This document shows, in pieces, positions 45,941 to 57,956 of a stretch of 64,000 bases of DNA. Every line of letters starts with the position of its first letter. Within the stretch, counting starts at the first letter, position 1. The notes beneath the pieces were generated by a model. The model saw only the letters and a list, made by a program, of their open reading frames with translations. It did no database searches and was not told where the DNA came from. The stretch is from positions 152,501 to 216,500 of the forward strand of contig JAWQFJ010001260.1 of the NCBI GenBank assembly GCA_034096865.1, written 5' to 3'. This stretch comes from Theodoxus fluviatilis. Its lineage: Eukaryota; Mollusca; Gastropoda; Cycloneritida; Neritidae. Position numbers and translations under genes: made by a program.

Positions 45941-48900
45941 AGGAGGAGTGGAGGCAGTGGTGGTGTGGGGAGGAGTGGAGGCAGTGGTGGTGTGGGGAGG
46001 AGTGGAGGCAGATGTGGTGTGGGGAGGAGTGGAGGCAGTGGTGGTGTGGGGAGGAGTGGAGGCAGTGGTGGTGTGGGGAGGAGTGGAGGCAGTGGTGGTG
46101 TGGGGAGGAGTGGAGGCAGATGTGGTGTGGGGAGGAGTGGAGGCAGTGGTGGTGTGGGGAGGAGTGGAGGCAGTGGTAGAGTGGGGAGGAGTGGAGGCAG
46201 TGGTGGTGTGGGGAGGAGTGGAGGCAGATGTGGTGTGGGGAGGAGTGGAGGCAGTGGTGGTGTGGGGAGGAGTGGAGGCAGTGGTGGTGTGGCTAGGAGT
46301 GGAGGCAGTGGTGGTGTGGGGAGGAGTGGAGGCAGTGGTGGTGTGGGGAGGAGTGGAGGCAGTGGTGGTGTGGGGCGGAGTGGAGGCAGTGGTGGTGTGG
46401 GGAGGAGTGGAGGCAGTGGTGGTGTGGGGAGGAGTGGAGGCAGTGGTGGTGTGGGGAGGAGTGGAGGCAGTGGTGGTGTGGGGAGGAGTGGAGGCAGATG
46501 TGGTGTGGGGAGGAGTGGAGGCAGATGTGGTGTGGGGAGGAGTGGAGGCAGTGTTAGTGTGGGGAGGAGTGGAGGCAGTGGTGGTGTGGGGAGGAGTGGA
46601 GGCAGTGGTGGTGTGGGGAGGAGTGGAGGCAGTGGTGGTGTGGGGAGGAGTGGAGGCAGTGGTGGTGTGGGGAGGAGTGGAGGCAGTGGTGGTGTGGCTA
46701 GGAGTGGAGGCAGTGGTGGTGTGGGGAGGAGTGGATGCAGTGGTGGTGTGGGGAGGAGTGGAGGCAGATGTGGTGTGGGGAGGAGTGGAGGCAGTGGTAG
46801 AGTGGGGAGGAGTGGAGGCAGTGGTGGTGTGGGGAGGAGTGGAGGCAGTGGTGGTGTGGGGAGGAGTGGAGGCAGATGTGGTGTGGGGAGGAGTGGAGGC
46901 AGTGGTGGTGTGGGGAGGAGTGGAGGCAGTGGTGGTGTGGGGAGGAGTGGAGGCAGTGGTGGTGTGGGGAGGAGTGGAGGCAGTGGTAGTGTGGGGAGGA
47001 GTGGAGGCAGTGGTAGTGTGGGGAGGAGTGGAGGCAGTGGTGGTGTGGGGAGGAGTGGAGGCAGTTTTGGTGTGGGGAGGAGTGGAGGCAGTGGTGGTGT
47101 GGGGAGGAGTGGAGGCAGTGGTAGAGTAGGGAGGAGTGGAGGCAGTTTTGGTGTGGGGAGGAGTGGATGCAGCGGTGGTGTGGGGAGGAGTGGAGGCAGT
47201 GGTGGTGTGGGGAGGAGTGAAGGCAGTGGTAGAGTGGGGAGGAGTGGAGGCAGTTTTGGTGTGGGGAGGATTGGAGGCGGTTTTGGTGTGGGGAGGAGTG
47301 AAGGCAGTGGTAGAGTGGGGAGGATTGGAGGCAGTGGTGGTGTGGGGAGGAGTGGAGGCAGTGGTGGTGTGGGGAGGAGTGGAGGCAGTGGTGGTGTGGG
47401 GAGGAGTGGAGGCAGTGGTGGTGTGGGGAGGAGTGGAGGCAGATGTGGTGTGGGGAGGAGTGGAGGCAGTGGTAGTGTGGGGAGGAGTGGAGGCAGTGGT
47501 GGTGTGGCTAGGAGTGGAGGCAGTGGTGGTGTTGGGAGGAGTGAAGGCAGTGGTAGAGTGGGGAGGAGTGGAGGCAGTTTTGGTGTGGGGAGGATTGGAG
47601 GCGGTTTTGGTGTGGGGAGGAGTGAAGGCAGTGGTAGAGTGGGGAGGATTGGAGGCAGTGGTGGTGTGGCGAGGATTGGAGGCAGTGGTGGTGTGGGGAG
47701 GAGTGAAGGCAGTGGTAGAGTGGGGAGGAGTGGAGGCAGTGGTGGTGTGGGGAGGAGTGAAGGGAGTGGTGGTGTGGGGAGGAGTGGAGGCAGTGGTGGT
47801 GTGGGGAGGAGTGGAGGCAGTGATAGAGTGGGGAGGAGTGGAGGCAGTTTTGGTGTGGGGAGGATTGGAGGCAGTTTTGGTGTGGCTAGGAGTGGAGGCA
47901 GTGGTGGTGTGGGGAGGAGTGGAGGCAGTGGTAGAGTGGGGAGGAGTGGAGGCAGTGGGTGTGTGGGGAGGAGTGCAGGCAGTGGTGGTGTGGGGAGGAG
48001 TGGAGGCAGTGGTGGTGTGGGGAGGATTGGAGGCAGTTTTGGTGTGGCTAGGAGTGGAGGCAGTGGTGGTGTGGGGAGGAGTGGAGGCAGTGGTAGAGTG
48101 GGGAGGAGTGGATGCAGTGGTGGTGTGGGGAGGAGTGGAGGCAGTGGTGGTGTGGGGAGGAGTGGAGGCAGTGGTGGTGTGGGGAGGAGTGGAGAGGACT
48201 GGAGGCAGTGGTAGAGTGGGGAGGAGTGGAGGCAGTGGTGGTGTGGGGAGGAGATGAGGCAGTGGTGGTGTGGGGAGGAGTGGAGGCAGTGGTGGTGTGG
48301 GGAGGAGTGGAGGCAGTGGTGGTGTGGGGAGGAGTGGAGGCAGTGGTAGTGTGGGGACGTGTAGAGGCAGTGGTGGTGTGGGGAGAAGTGGAGGCAGTGG
48401 TAGTGTGGGGAGGAGTGGAGGCAGTGGTGGTGTGGGGAGGAGTGGAGACAGTGGTGGTGTGGGGAGGAATAGAGGCAGTGGTAGTGTGGGGAGCAGTGGA
48501 TGCAGTGGTGGTGTGGGGAGGAGTAAAGGCAGTGGTGGTGTGGGGAGTAGTGGAGGCGTGGTAGAGTGGTGACGTGTAGAGGCAGTGGTGGTGTGGGGAG
48601 GAGTGGATGCAGTGGTAGTGTGGGGAGGAGTGGATGCAGTGGTAGTGTGGGGAGGAGTGGAGGCAGTGGTGGTGTGGGGAGGAGTGGATGCAGTGGTGGT
48701 GTGGGGAGGAGTGGAGGCAGTGGTAGAGTGGTGACGTGTAGAGGCAGTGGTGGTGTGGGGAGGAGTGGAGGCAGTGGTGGTGTGGGGAGGAGTGGATGCA
48801 GTGGTGGTGTGGGGAGGAATGGAAGCAGTGGTGGTGTGGGGAAGAGTGGAGGCAGTGGTATTGTGGGGAAGAGTGGAGGCAGTGGTGGTGTGGGGAGAAG

Positions 48901-50011
48901 TGGAGGCAGTGGTGGTGTGGGGAGGAGTGGAGGCAGTGGTGGTGTGGGGAGGAGTGGAGGCAGTGGTGGTGTGGGGAGGAGTGGAGGCAGTGGTGGTGTG
49001 GGGAGGAGTGGAGGCAGTTTTGGTGTGGGGAGGAGTGGAGGCAGTGGTATTGTGGGGAAGAGTGGAGGCAGTGGTGGTGTGGGGAGGAGTGGAGGCAGTG
49101 GTCGTGTGGGGAGGAGTGGAGGCAGTGGTGGTGTGGGGAGGAGTGGAGGCAGTGGTGGTGCGGTAAGGAGTGGAGGCAGTGGTGGTGTGGGGAGGAGTGG
49201 AGGCAGTGGTGGTGTGGGGAGGAGTGGAGGCAGTGGTGGTGTGGGGAGGAGTGGATGCAGTGGTGGTGTGGGGAGGAGTGGAGGCAGTGGTGGTGTGGGG
49301 GGGAGTGGAGGCAGTGGTGGTGTGGGGAGGAGTGGAGGCAGTTTTGGTGTGGGGAGGAGTGGAGGCAGTGGTGGTGTGAGGGGGAGTGGAGGCAGTGGTG
49401 GTGTGGGGAGGAGTGGATGCAGTGGTGGTGTGGGGAGGAGTGGAGGCAGTGGTGGTGTGGGGAGGAGTGGAGGCAGTGGTAGTGTGGGGAGGAGTGGAGG
49501 CAGTGGTAGTGTGGGGAGGAGTGGAGGCAGTGGTAGTGTGGGGAGGAGTGGAGGCAGTGGTAGTGTGGGGAGGAGTGGAGGCAGTGGTAGTGTGGGGAGG
49601 AGTGGAGGCAGTGGTGGTGTGGGGAGGAGTGGAGGCAGTGGTGGTGTGGGGAGGAGTGTTGGCAGTGGCGGTGTGGGGAGGAGTGGAGGCAGTGGTAGTG
49701 TGGGGAGGCGTGGAGGCAGATGTGGTGTGGGGAGGAGTGGAGGTAGTGGTGGTGTGGGGAGGAGTGGAGGCAGTGGTGGTGTGGGGAGGAGTGGAGGCAG
49801 TGGTAGAGTGGGGAGGAGTAGAGGCAGTGTTAGTGTGGGGAGGAGTAGAGGCAGTGTTAGTGTGGGGAGAAGTGGAGACAGAGGTAGTGTGGTAAGGAGT
49901 GGAGGCAGTGGTGGTGTGGGGAGGAGTAGAGGCAGTGTTAGTGTGGGGAGGAGTGGAGGCAGTGGTAGTGTGGGGAGGAGTGGAGGCAGTGGTGGTGTGG
50001 GGAGGAGTGGA
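45941..50011. repeat. 27-bp G-rich minisatellite, about 151 units (4.07 kb)
   Basis: The unit is GTGGAGGCAGTGGTGGTGTG, GGGAGGA. Point variants include GATGTGG, GTAGAGT, TTTTGGT, GGCTAGG and GGATGCA, and GTGACGTGTAG junctions occur near 48355, 48570 and 48733. Period 27 is nine codons, so several frames on both strands are open for over a thousand codons. On the minus strand one reads as Thr/Pro/Ser repeats. A 10-bp insertion near 48193 and a 1-bp deletion near 48557 switch the nine-residue repeat to another frame and back, so no frame is conserved. Confidence 0.97.
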
Positions 50012-50601
50012 TACAGTGCGCAGGTTGTTTGGCTCTGCAGTGGAACACATACGGACTCACTTTTTGTGAGAATATCCTCGTAAAGGTCAACAGATTTAAT
50101 AAAGCAACGACAAATCACTGAAAAGCCGTCACAAGTTGAAGAAAAGCAACACGGAGCTAAAAGGTCACGTCAGGCTGCAAGTCTTGGCCGCGGATCGTTC
50201 CCTGACACCAGGCGACTGGAGACGAATCCGTCTTCCGAGTAGCAGGTCGCCACTTCATTCTTTCTTGATGGAGAACGTTGTCACTCCGACAGCCACTGCT
50301 GGCGTGTGACCAGGGGAGTCCATTTCCCAAGCAGTGGAGCGAGAGAGATGGCGAGCCTCTGTAAGCCAACTGATGCGGAGTAGATCCAGGCAGACGTCAG
50401 GGAGGGGTTGTCGGGCGCACCTGGCGCCTCGGGGCCACTGGATGTAATTGGCAGCCGGGCCCCTCGCTGTCCCTAATGCCGTCACATTAGCAGTCTCTCC
50501 CCCTCTGGCCCCCAGGCCTGCCATAGGGCTTGCAGGTGACAGGTGTAGTGGTCGCAGGCCACGTAGCAGGTGTGTTATTTTGCAAAGGAAGTTTTGCGTG
50601 A
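50012..50601 (+). other. Non-coding spacer
   Basis: Unique-looking sequence. No gene is seen. Confidence 0.5.
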
Positions 50602-50612
50602 CGCGGGGATTA

Positions 50613-50794
50613 TGTGGGTTCGGGGTAAGAATTGACCCACCGCGTCTCCTTACGCGATTCGTAAGAGACGAATAACTAGGGACACTGTGACATGATTTGC
50701 GTTTACTCTATACTGCACTAGTGATTGTCGTGCTTAGTGGCCTTACATAGCCTTCAAAGGCTGATTGGCCGTAAAACACCATCCATCCATCCAT
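50613..50794 (+). mobile_element. SINE copy 6, full length with 11-bp target-site duplication
   Basis: TGTGGGTTCGGGGTAAG head, GACCCACCGCGTCTCCTTAC, GCGATTCGTAAGAGACGA, GTGATTGTCGTGCTTAGTGG, CCTTCAAAGGCTGATTGGCC and a (CCAT)3 tail. It is flanked by CGCGGGGATTA at 50602-50612 and 50795-50805. Together with copies 2 and 5 it establishes the element as a retroposon. Confidence 0.9.
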
Positions 50795-50805
50795 CGCGGG
50801 GATTA

Positions 50806-51739
50806 AGATTGCCTTGCTTGTGGCTCCAACCTTTGACCGCAGCAAGCTGTTAAGACTTTGCTGTCCCGTCACAGTGTAGTGGAGGATGTTGCTTGACCAG
50901 CGAATGAACTTAGTGACGAATGATGTGATTGCTAAGAGGTCTGGAAGTGGAGCAAATGTTAAACACTTTCAGAGGAGTATTTCTAATTGGTGAATTTGCT
51001 TGGGAAACGTAGTGTTGAAAACTGAACTTGCACAGCAGAAACTGAGAGTTGACGCAAGAGAATCAGGGTGAGATTCCCATGGAGTAATCAGTCATTGCGC
51101 TCAACAACTGCATGCCAGAGACGGGTTTGAGGGCTCAACAGTGCATATTTCATGTACGCACCAAACCCGTTGTGCAGGTGCTGCATGATCGCCGTTGAAT
51201 TGTTATTGGGCCTTTAGTGTCCACCGTTTTCAAAGTTGCCTGGCAGTGCAGCATGCCCGTGATGATCTGGGTGCGTCTCCAGTGCACTGTGGCAGTGCAG
51301 GCCTCATTGAGGGCGCTGCAGGCCTGAAGGAGTGGAGTGGGTGAGCACGCCCTGGCCTCCTGTCCCACACAGAGGACTCCCTCCCCCTGCAACGCGCGCT
51401 GTGGCGCATGTCCCTGGCGACTGCGTCTCACGCCTGGCGAGCCGAGGCTGACTGGTGACAGATAAAACGCTTGTCTCTTGTATACACGTTCTGCTGAGTA
51501 ACTGTCTAGCTGTGCCGCTTCTGTCAACGTGGATTCAGCTTCGGGATTTCCGTTCAGTCGCATTGGCCTTGGTCCACGTTTTTTCCGCCGTTGCATGCTG
51601 TGGTTTCGTCTCAAGCACACCGTGCTCGGAGGACGTATGCGCAATGCTTGTTGACACTGTCAGCCGCCGCACCGCGGTGACTTTACATAGAAAATTGCAC
51701 GTCTTGCTCGAGTACTCGCATTCCGCTGATACCTTTCTT
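50806..51739 (+). other. Non-coding, no gene seen
   Basis: Unique-looking sequence. No exon is supported. Confidence 0.5.
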
Positions 51740-52035
51740 GAAGGTGTATGAATTACTTATGGGAGTTTCGCAGTGAGTCGTCACAACGGTCTTACATCGA
51801 CTCGCTGTGGCTAGAAGGTGTATGAATTACATATGGGAGTTTCGCAGTGAGTCGTCACAACGGTCTTACATCGACTCGCTGTGGCTAGAAGGTGTATGAA
51901 TTACTTATGGGAGTTTCGCAGTGAGTCGTCACAACGGTCTTACATCGACTCGCTGTGGCTAGAAGGTGTATGAATTACATTTGGGAGTTTCGCAGTGAGT
52001 CGTCACAACGGTCTTACATCGACTCGCTGTGGCTA
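51740..52035. repeat. 74-bp tandem repeat, 4 units
   Basis: Units start GAAGGTGTATGAATTAC at 51740, 51814, 51888 and 51962, and end GACTCGCTGTGGCTA. They differ at one or two positions. Confidence 0.97.
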
Positions 52036-52673
52036 GACTGATCGATGGCTGAGTCGACACAGGAATGTTGAGGTCACTATGTGACCATATTTGGAATGAT
52101 TACCTGTTGCAACGGTGTTCAACAGGATCCGTCGTCTGTCTTCTTTTCTTGCTTGGAAAGCTGTCCCAGTACATGTACATTAAAGGTAATCTTGCAGCAG
52201 GTGGATACATGGAATTAAACTGTATCTGTATCCTGCATCTGTCATCGGGCCCTCAAAGGGTCAGTCTCTGCCCTTTCATCAAAGAACTTCTCCTTGTTAA
52301 TGCCAAAGGCAAAGCGAGTTCTTGCACGAGCTGCCATTTACGTCGCCTCATTGTCGTAACGACATCCACTGTTCTCGAAGGAGAGCAGGAACTGTCCTCG
52401 ACATCTTGCATTTTGCCTTCTTCACCAGGCCCAAATGGCAGAGACGACTGATACAAAGACAGACTGGGAACCTTGCTTACCTCTTGCTTACCTCTTGCTT
52501 ACCTCTTGCTTACCTCTTGTCTTTGCGAAAAGACGGTGGCACATCGATTTCTCTCTACTTCAGCCCGCGTAAATGCTGCGCTGACAGGTACATGAGGATA
52601 CCGATTTGTGCTCCGTCAGTAATTACAGTGTAGTCGGTAGTCGGCCTGGAAAGACCTGGATAATTCTTAAAGA
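52036..52673 (+). other. Non-coding, with an 11-bp repeat at 52471-52520
   Basis: Unique-looking sequence. CTTGCTTACCT is repeated about 4.5 times at 52471-52520. No exon is supported. Confidence 0.6.
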
Positions 52674-52868
52674 TGTGTGTGTGTGTTTGCGTGTTTGAGT
52701 GTGTCTGCGTGTTTGCGTGCGCGTGTGTGTTTGTATGTGTGTGTGTTGTGTGTGTGTGTGCTAGAGAGAGAGTAGGGGGGGAGGTATTGTTTGCATATAT
52801 AGACGCTTATGTGTATGTGCGCGTGTGTGTTTGTATGTGTGTGTGTGTTGTGTTGTGTGTGTGTGTGT

Positions 52869-52906
<38 letters not shown>

Positions 52907-52955
52907 GGGGGAGGTATTGTCTGCATATATGGCCGCTTATGTGTACGTGCCGCGA
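52674..52955. repeat. TG/GA microsatellite with an internal ~110-bp duplication
   Basis: TG repeats followed by GAGAG, GTAGGGGGGAGGTATTG and TGCATATAT occur twice (about 52728-52830 and 52825-52955). The second copy has a longer (GA)n. Confidence 0.9.
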
Positions 52956-54202
52956 GGGCAGGGAGTTACTGGAGACGTATGTCTGTCCTGAACTGCTCCC
53001 GTCATGTCTAAATGTATTTTGAGTTCGTAGTCCCTACCAGCCCTTTCTCTGCCAACGTTACTCTAAGGTTTTATGACAAGCGAAGAAACTCCTTAGCAAC
53101 GAAGAAGGAGCATCAGGCGCCCACGGCTGTACCAGTCGTAACGAGGGCTGGAACCGTGGCAACACAGCGGTAGCGCGGATCCTCTGCCCATTCCCTCTCA
53201 CCAGTAGAGGGCAGTGTGGAGCTGCGTGTGCTTCTGTCAATGCAGGCTTTGTATGTGTGTTGATAAACCAATCAACAAAAATCGATGAATACATCCATTT
53301 GGGTGGAGGATGAGACTGTGGTTGTTTTCATGGTCTTGTAGGGAGTCTCGTAGATAATCTCGTACCAAGTCTTGGTTCACGCCATGGCTCCTTTGTGTTA
53401 GCGCGGCCTGCGCCTCCCGTGCCGCTCTTCCCGCACGTCTCTCTCTCTCTAGGGCGTGGTCAGGAGCGGGTAGAATGGGGGAGTGGGGGCCTCAGGATGA
53501 GAATCACTCTGACTAGCTAAATGAATAACTTGTATTCTATGTGGCGTGAGAATGGGTGAAGTGATTGTGGGAATATGCGGGGTCTTGGCACCCTATCCAC
53601 CCACTGGTAATTGCGACCAACGAGGGCTGACTGTGGGCATTCGGCTAAGACCGCCTTCTGCGCTCCATCACGCCCCGTCTTGCTTGGCGCTCTCTCTCCC
53701 TCCGTTTGAAGATGATCGGGACCAAAGGCAATCGCATCGATTACTGACGCGTGAAGTCGTTCTTCCACCGGTAGAGAACAGAAAGTCGTAAACAGGGCCA
53801 GAGTTGGTTATGAAAGGCTCATTATGATTCATTGGTGAAATCAAAGTCACTTTGGATTCGGAAGGAAAGATGGGCGTCGGACTGTGTCAGTCACCGCATT
53901 TGCACCCAGACGTCCTCTTCCCTTCTCTTCTTGTTGTCTTCATCGTCGTCCTCGTCATCTTGCTGTGTGCTCTGACCAGTGCGGAAGTGGCGGATGCCTA
54001 CCCGACTTTGCCTTGGAACATGGGAAGCCCACAGAAGAGGCGTTCATCTCCGACCTAATCTGCGAGCCGTCCGGACTGGAATCTCGCAGCGGATGGCGTA
54101 TAGCGCGGGCTCTCTCCCTGATTGGTTGCCGCATCAAGGCCACAGGAAGCACACGGAGGGAGTGAGGGATACGCAGGGATTGTCTCCGTTCTGCACCAGG
54201 GC

Positions 54203-54244
<42 letters not shown>

Positions 54245-54606
54245 CCAGCAGGCGGACCCAGCTTCGGAAGGAAGACTAATGGCGAGAACGTCTGCATCAC
54301 GTTTCCCATTAATTGTAAAGGAGAACTCACACGAACTATGGATTCGGTCTGATATCTGTTTTGTTCTTGCGTCTTGTAGTTTCTTAATACCGGGGTTAGA
54401 TAAATCTTAGCACGCATATCGCGCTCTGAAGAAAAGAGTCATGTAATGCGTAAAGAAGAGAGAAACTTATAAAATAGATAAACAAGTGGAGATTGGCAAA
54501 CTTGAAAAAAAAGCGGGAAGAAGTCTTCACGCAGACAAAAAAAGTGCTCGTTTTTGGGAGCCACTACTAATCCATCCATTCTTATAGTGTCGTTTGGGTA
54601 GTCTCA
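52956..54606 (+). other. Non-coding, no gene seen
   Basis: Unique-looking sequence with a (GGCA)n run at about 54206-54243. A pyrimidine-rich tract ending GACCAG at about 53979 resembles an acceptor, but no usable donor follows. Confidence 0.5.
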
Positions 54607-55543
54607 GCACACAACACGACACAACAGCACAGAACACGACACAACACCACACGACACGACACGACACCACATCACACACCAGCACACGACACAACACCAC
54701 AGAACACGACACGACACCACACGACACGACACCACATGACACAACACCACACAACACTACACCACATCACACAACACCACGCAACACCACACAACACTAT
54801 ACCACATGACACCACACGACACAACATCACAGAACACGACACGACACCACACGACACCACATGACACAACACCACACAACACTACACCACATCACACAAC
54901 ACCACGCAACACCACACAACACCGCACAACACTACAGCACACGACATAACACCACAGAACACGACACAACACCACACGACACGACACGACACGACACCAC
55001 ATGACACAACACCACACAACACTACACCACATCACACAACACCACGCAACACCACACAACACTACAGCACACGACACCACACCACAGAACACGACACAAC
55101 ACCACACGACACGACACGACACCACTTCACATAACACCACACAACACTACACCACAGCACACAACAGCACACGACACAACACCATAACACCACAGAACAC
55201 GACACAACATGACACACCACACAACACTACACCACATCACACAACAGCACACGACACAACACCATAACACCACAGAACACGACACCACATCACATAACAC
55301 CACACAACACTACACCACATCACACAACAGCACACGACACAACACCATAACACCACAGAACACGACACAACATGACACACCACACCACACTACACCACAT
55401 CACACAACAGCACACGACACAACACCATAACACCACAGAACACGACACGACACCACTTGACACAACAGCCCAACACTACACCACACCACACAACACCACA
55501 CCACACCACACCACACCACGCAACACCACACCACACTGCAGCG
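54607..55543. repeat. ACACGAC/ACACCAC low-complexity array, left arm
   Basis: Shuffled five-base words (CACGA, CACAA, CACCA, CAGAA, CATCA) in longer repeated blocks. The part from about 55203 onward is mirrored at the right end of the window. Confidence 0.95.
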
Positions 55544-56344
55544 GTGGCGATGAGGAGACGGGCTGTGGCGAGTCTTTGTGCCATACCTCGGCCCCGTCTC
55601 TTTCCCACTGCCGTCTGTTTGCAGAGCAGAGCAGCGAGATGTTTGCATGCAGGCCTCGCTCCAGGCCTAGAGAGCCACACAGGAACTGTGGGTACCTACC
55701 TGCCTCGGCCTCCAGTCCCGCCCGTCCTGCAGACACGCGGGGCAGCCGGAACCCCCCTCCCCGCTGTCAACAGAGTGATTCGTACGTCTTGCGCTGCACA
55801 AACACCAGGTGCCTTGTGTGGCAAAGCTCTGCGGATCATATTTTCACGTTCAGAGACGAATTCTTGGGGAAGAAGTTTGTTCTTCAAACAGCGTGTCTGC
55901 TGATACCTTCGGTGAAAAGTTCTTTTCATTCAAAGATTGTGGTTTATTTCTTTCGAGCGTGTGCTGTGTCCGTGACCCATTTCATTGTCGCAATGTTTTT
56001 GGGCTAAAATTATCCTAATGTTGATCCACAATGCGGTTAATGCGCGTTCCCACAATGGAAATATGCCAACAGCACTGCAGACGTCGAGACGGTGCCCTGT
56101 AGTTGTCAACGCGAAACTGAACTTTCTTGGAAACAGTGAGCAGAAGATCGTACAGGACGTGTGGTCTAGCGCTAAAGAGAACTGGATTGTGTGAAGAAGT
56201 TACAGACAGACGAATGCTTTTGTAAACTGAGCATCTGCGCGAGAGCGGGTTTCTCACACACGATGCTAACGCACCGTTCGCGATCCTTTCGCGGGACCAG
56301 GGGCGCGTTTCGTTTCCAAAGGGTAAAACATAACACGTTCAGAG
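55544..56344. other. Left-arm unique sequence
   Basis: No gene is recognised. Short open frames here recur in mirror image at 62859-63660 only because of the palindrome. Confidence 0.6.
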
Positions 56345-56795
56345 ACGAGCGCTCGCAGTGAGCGCTCGCAAACTCCAAAGCTTTTCTCATGATTGAACTG
56401 TTCCACGCAGGCGCTCGCAGTGAGCGCTCGCAAACTCCAAAGCTTTTCTCATGATGGAACTGTTCCACGCAGGCGCTCGCAGTGAGCGTTCGCAGTGAGC
56501 GCTCGCAAACTCCAAAGCTTTTCTCATGATGGAACTGTTCCACGCAGGCGCTCGCAGTGAGCGTTTGCAGTGAGCGCTCGCAAACATCAAAGCTTTTCTC
56601 ATGATTGAACTGCTCCACGCAGGCGCTCGCAGTGAGCGTTCGCAGTGAGCGCTCGCAAACATCAAAGCTTTTCTCATGATGGAACTGCTCCACGCAGGCG
56701 CTCGCAGTGAGCGTTCGCAGTGAGCGCTCGCAAACATCAAAGCTTTTCTCATGATGGAACTGCTCCACGCAGGCGCTCGCAGTGAGCGCTCATCT
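56345..56795. repeat. Hairpin-rich tandem repeat, left arm
   Basis: About six units of 60-75 bp containing CAAAGCTTTTCTCATGATGG, AACTGCTCCACGCAGGCGC and one or two TCGCAGTGAGCG blocks. GCGCTCGCAGTGAGCGC is a perfect 6-bp stem with a 5-base loop, repeated once or twice per unit. Confidence 0.93.
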
Positions 56796-57956
56796 GTGGA
56801 CTTTTTCAAAATTCATCTCGAAACGAAACGCGCGTCTGGTTCCGCGAGCTGATGGCGTGTGATGCTTTAGGATTGCTCCTGGGAAACTCGCTTTTGGAAG
56901 AATAGTTGACGTCAGTGAGGGCAGCGAACGCATGGACACTTGGCGTTCCTGTCGGCCCAATCGAGGTGGATTTTTCCCAGGGCGTGGGGAGAGGTGCTAG
57001 TGCCTAGGCGCAGCGTCTGTTTCTCTGTTATCAGGGCTCTGATGCATAAAAGCCGACCAGAATAGTTGGTAACGACGGCTCAGTTGAGAACTTCCAAGTT
57101 GGCAACTATCGCTGTCCGGTCCCTTAGATGCATGCAACTATCGATGTCGACTTGGATCCGACTTCGAAGTTGCCAACTAAACGTTATGACGTAGTAACTA
57201 ACAGGGGTGAATCCCGGGTATCCCGTCTGAGTGCGCATGTGCAAGCGTCTTTGGCTGTCGTCTGCTTGTTGGCAGATAACGCATTATGTGCGCATGCAAT
57301 TCCTCGTGAAACTCATCTGCAGTTTTCAATATTTCATGGCAATGAAATATAAATACATTGTATATAATTATCCATTATCGAACGAATCAAGCGGATTCGT
57401 GTGGTTTATGTTCTGTCCCATATCCTTCGTTGCAGTTGTCGATCAAACACACACGTGAACGCTGTCATCTTTTGTGTTGACCTGATTTTTAGGAGCCTCA
57501 GCTCGCACTTTTCCCACCAAACTCGTGAAACCCTGGCGTACATCGACATACATGTTCTCAGTTACCAAAAATAAAGCAATTTAATCTGAACAGTGTTTTC
57601 ATAACACAGATGCAATTTAAATGTATCGTTTTCATGGCATCTGACAACACTAGCATTGTACACAGTGTCAGCAGATGGTTCGGCGTGTAAATGCTTCCAT
57701 TTGTAAAATGTAGAAGCTTTCACGACATATTGATGCATTCAACATACAGTTCCGATAAATTAATGCTGTTCAAGGCTTACATTTTATTTGGATGGGTTTC
57801 TAATATCCCAAAATACCGCGTTTTCAGTGCGAACCGTAGACAGGTCCGCCATTTAATTGTGCAAATAGTTGGCAACTATACAGATTTAGTCCACCTCTTG
57901 ATGTGGTCGAAATATCGTCGTCAACTACTGTCGAAATGACCGACAGTTAGTTTGTG
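56796..57956. other. Left-arm unique sequence with AGTTGGCAACT quasi-palindromes
   Basis: AT-rich sequence with no gene. AGTTGGCAACT or close inverted forms occur near 57067, 57098, 57167, 57878 and 57930, which may mark an unrecognised inverted-repeat element. Confidence 0.45.

Noticed and set aside
45875..50118. Two overlapping minus-strand open frames of about 1400 codons resembling a Thr/Pro/Ser mucin, and + strand Gly/Val/Trp-rich frames.
   Set aside because: The 27-bp stop-free unit keeps several frames open on both strands. A 10-bp insertion near 48193 and a 1-bp deletion near 48557 shift the nine-residue repeat to another frame and back, so no frame is under selection. There is no signal peptide, splice support or conserved terminal domain.
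53884..54165. Possible next RhoGEF exon after a pyrimidine-rich tract ending GACCAG at about 53979.
   Set aside because: In the phase required by exon E no GT donor is found before the frame becomes low-complexity, and the translation resembles no part of the family.
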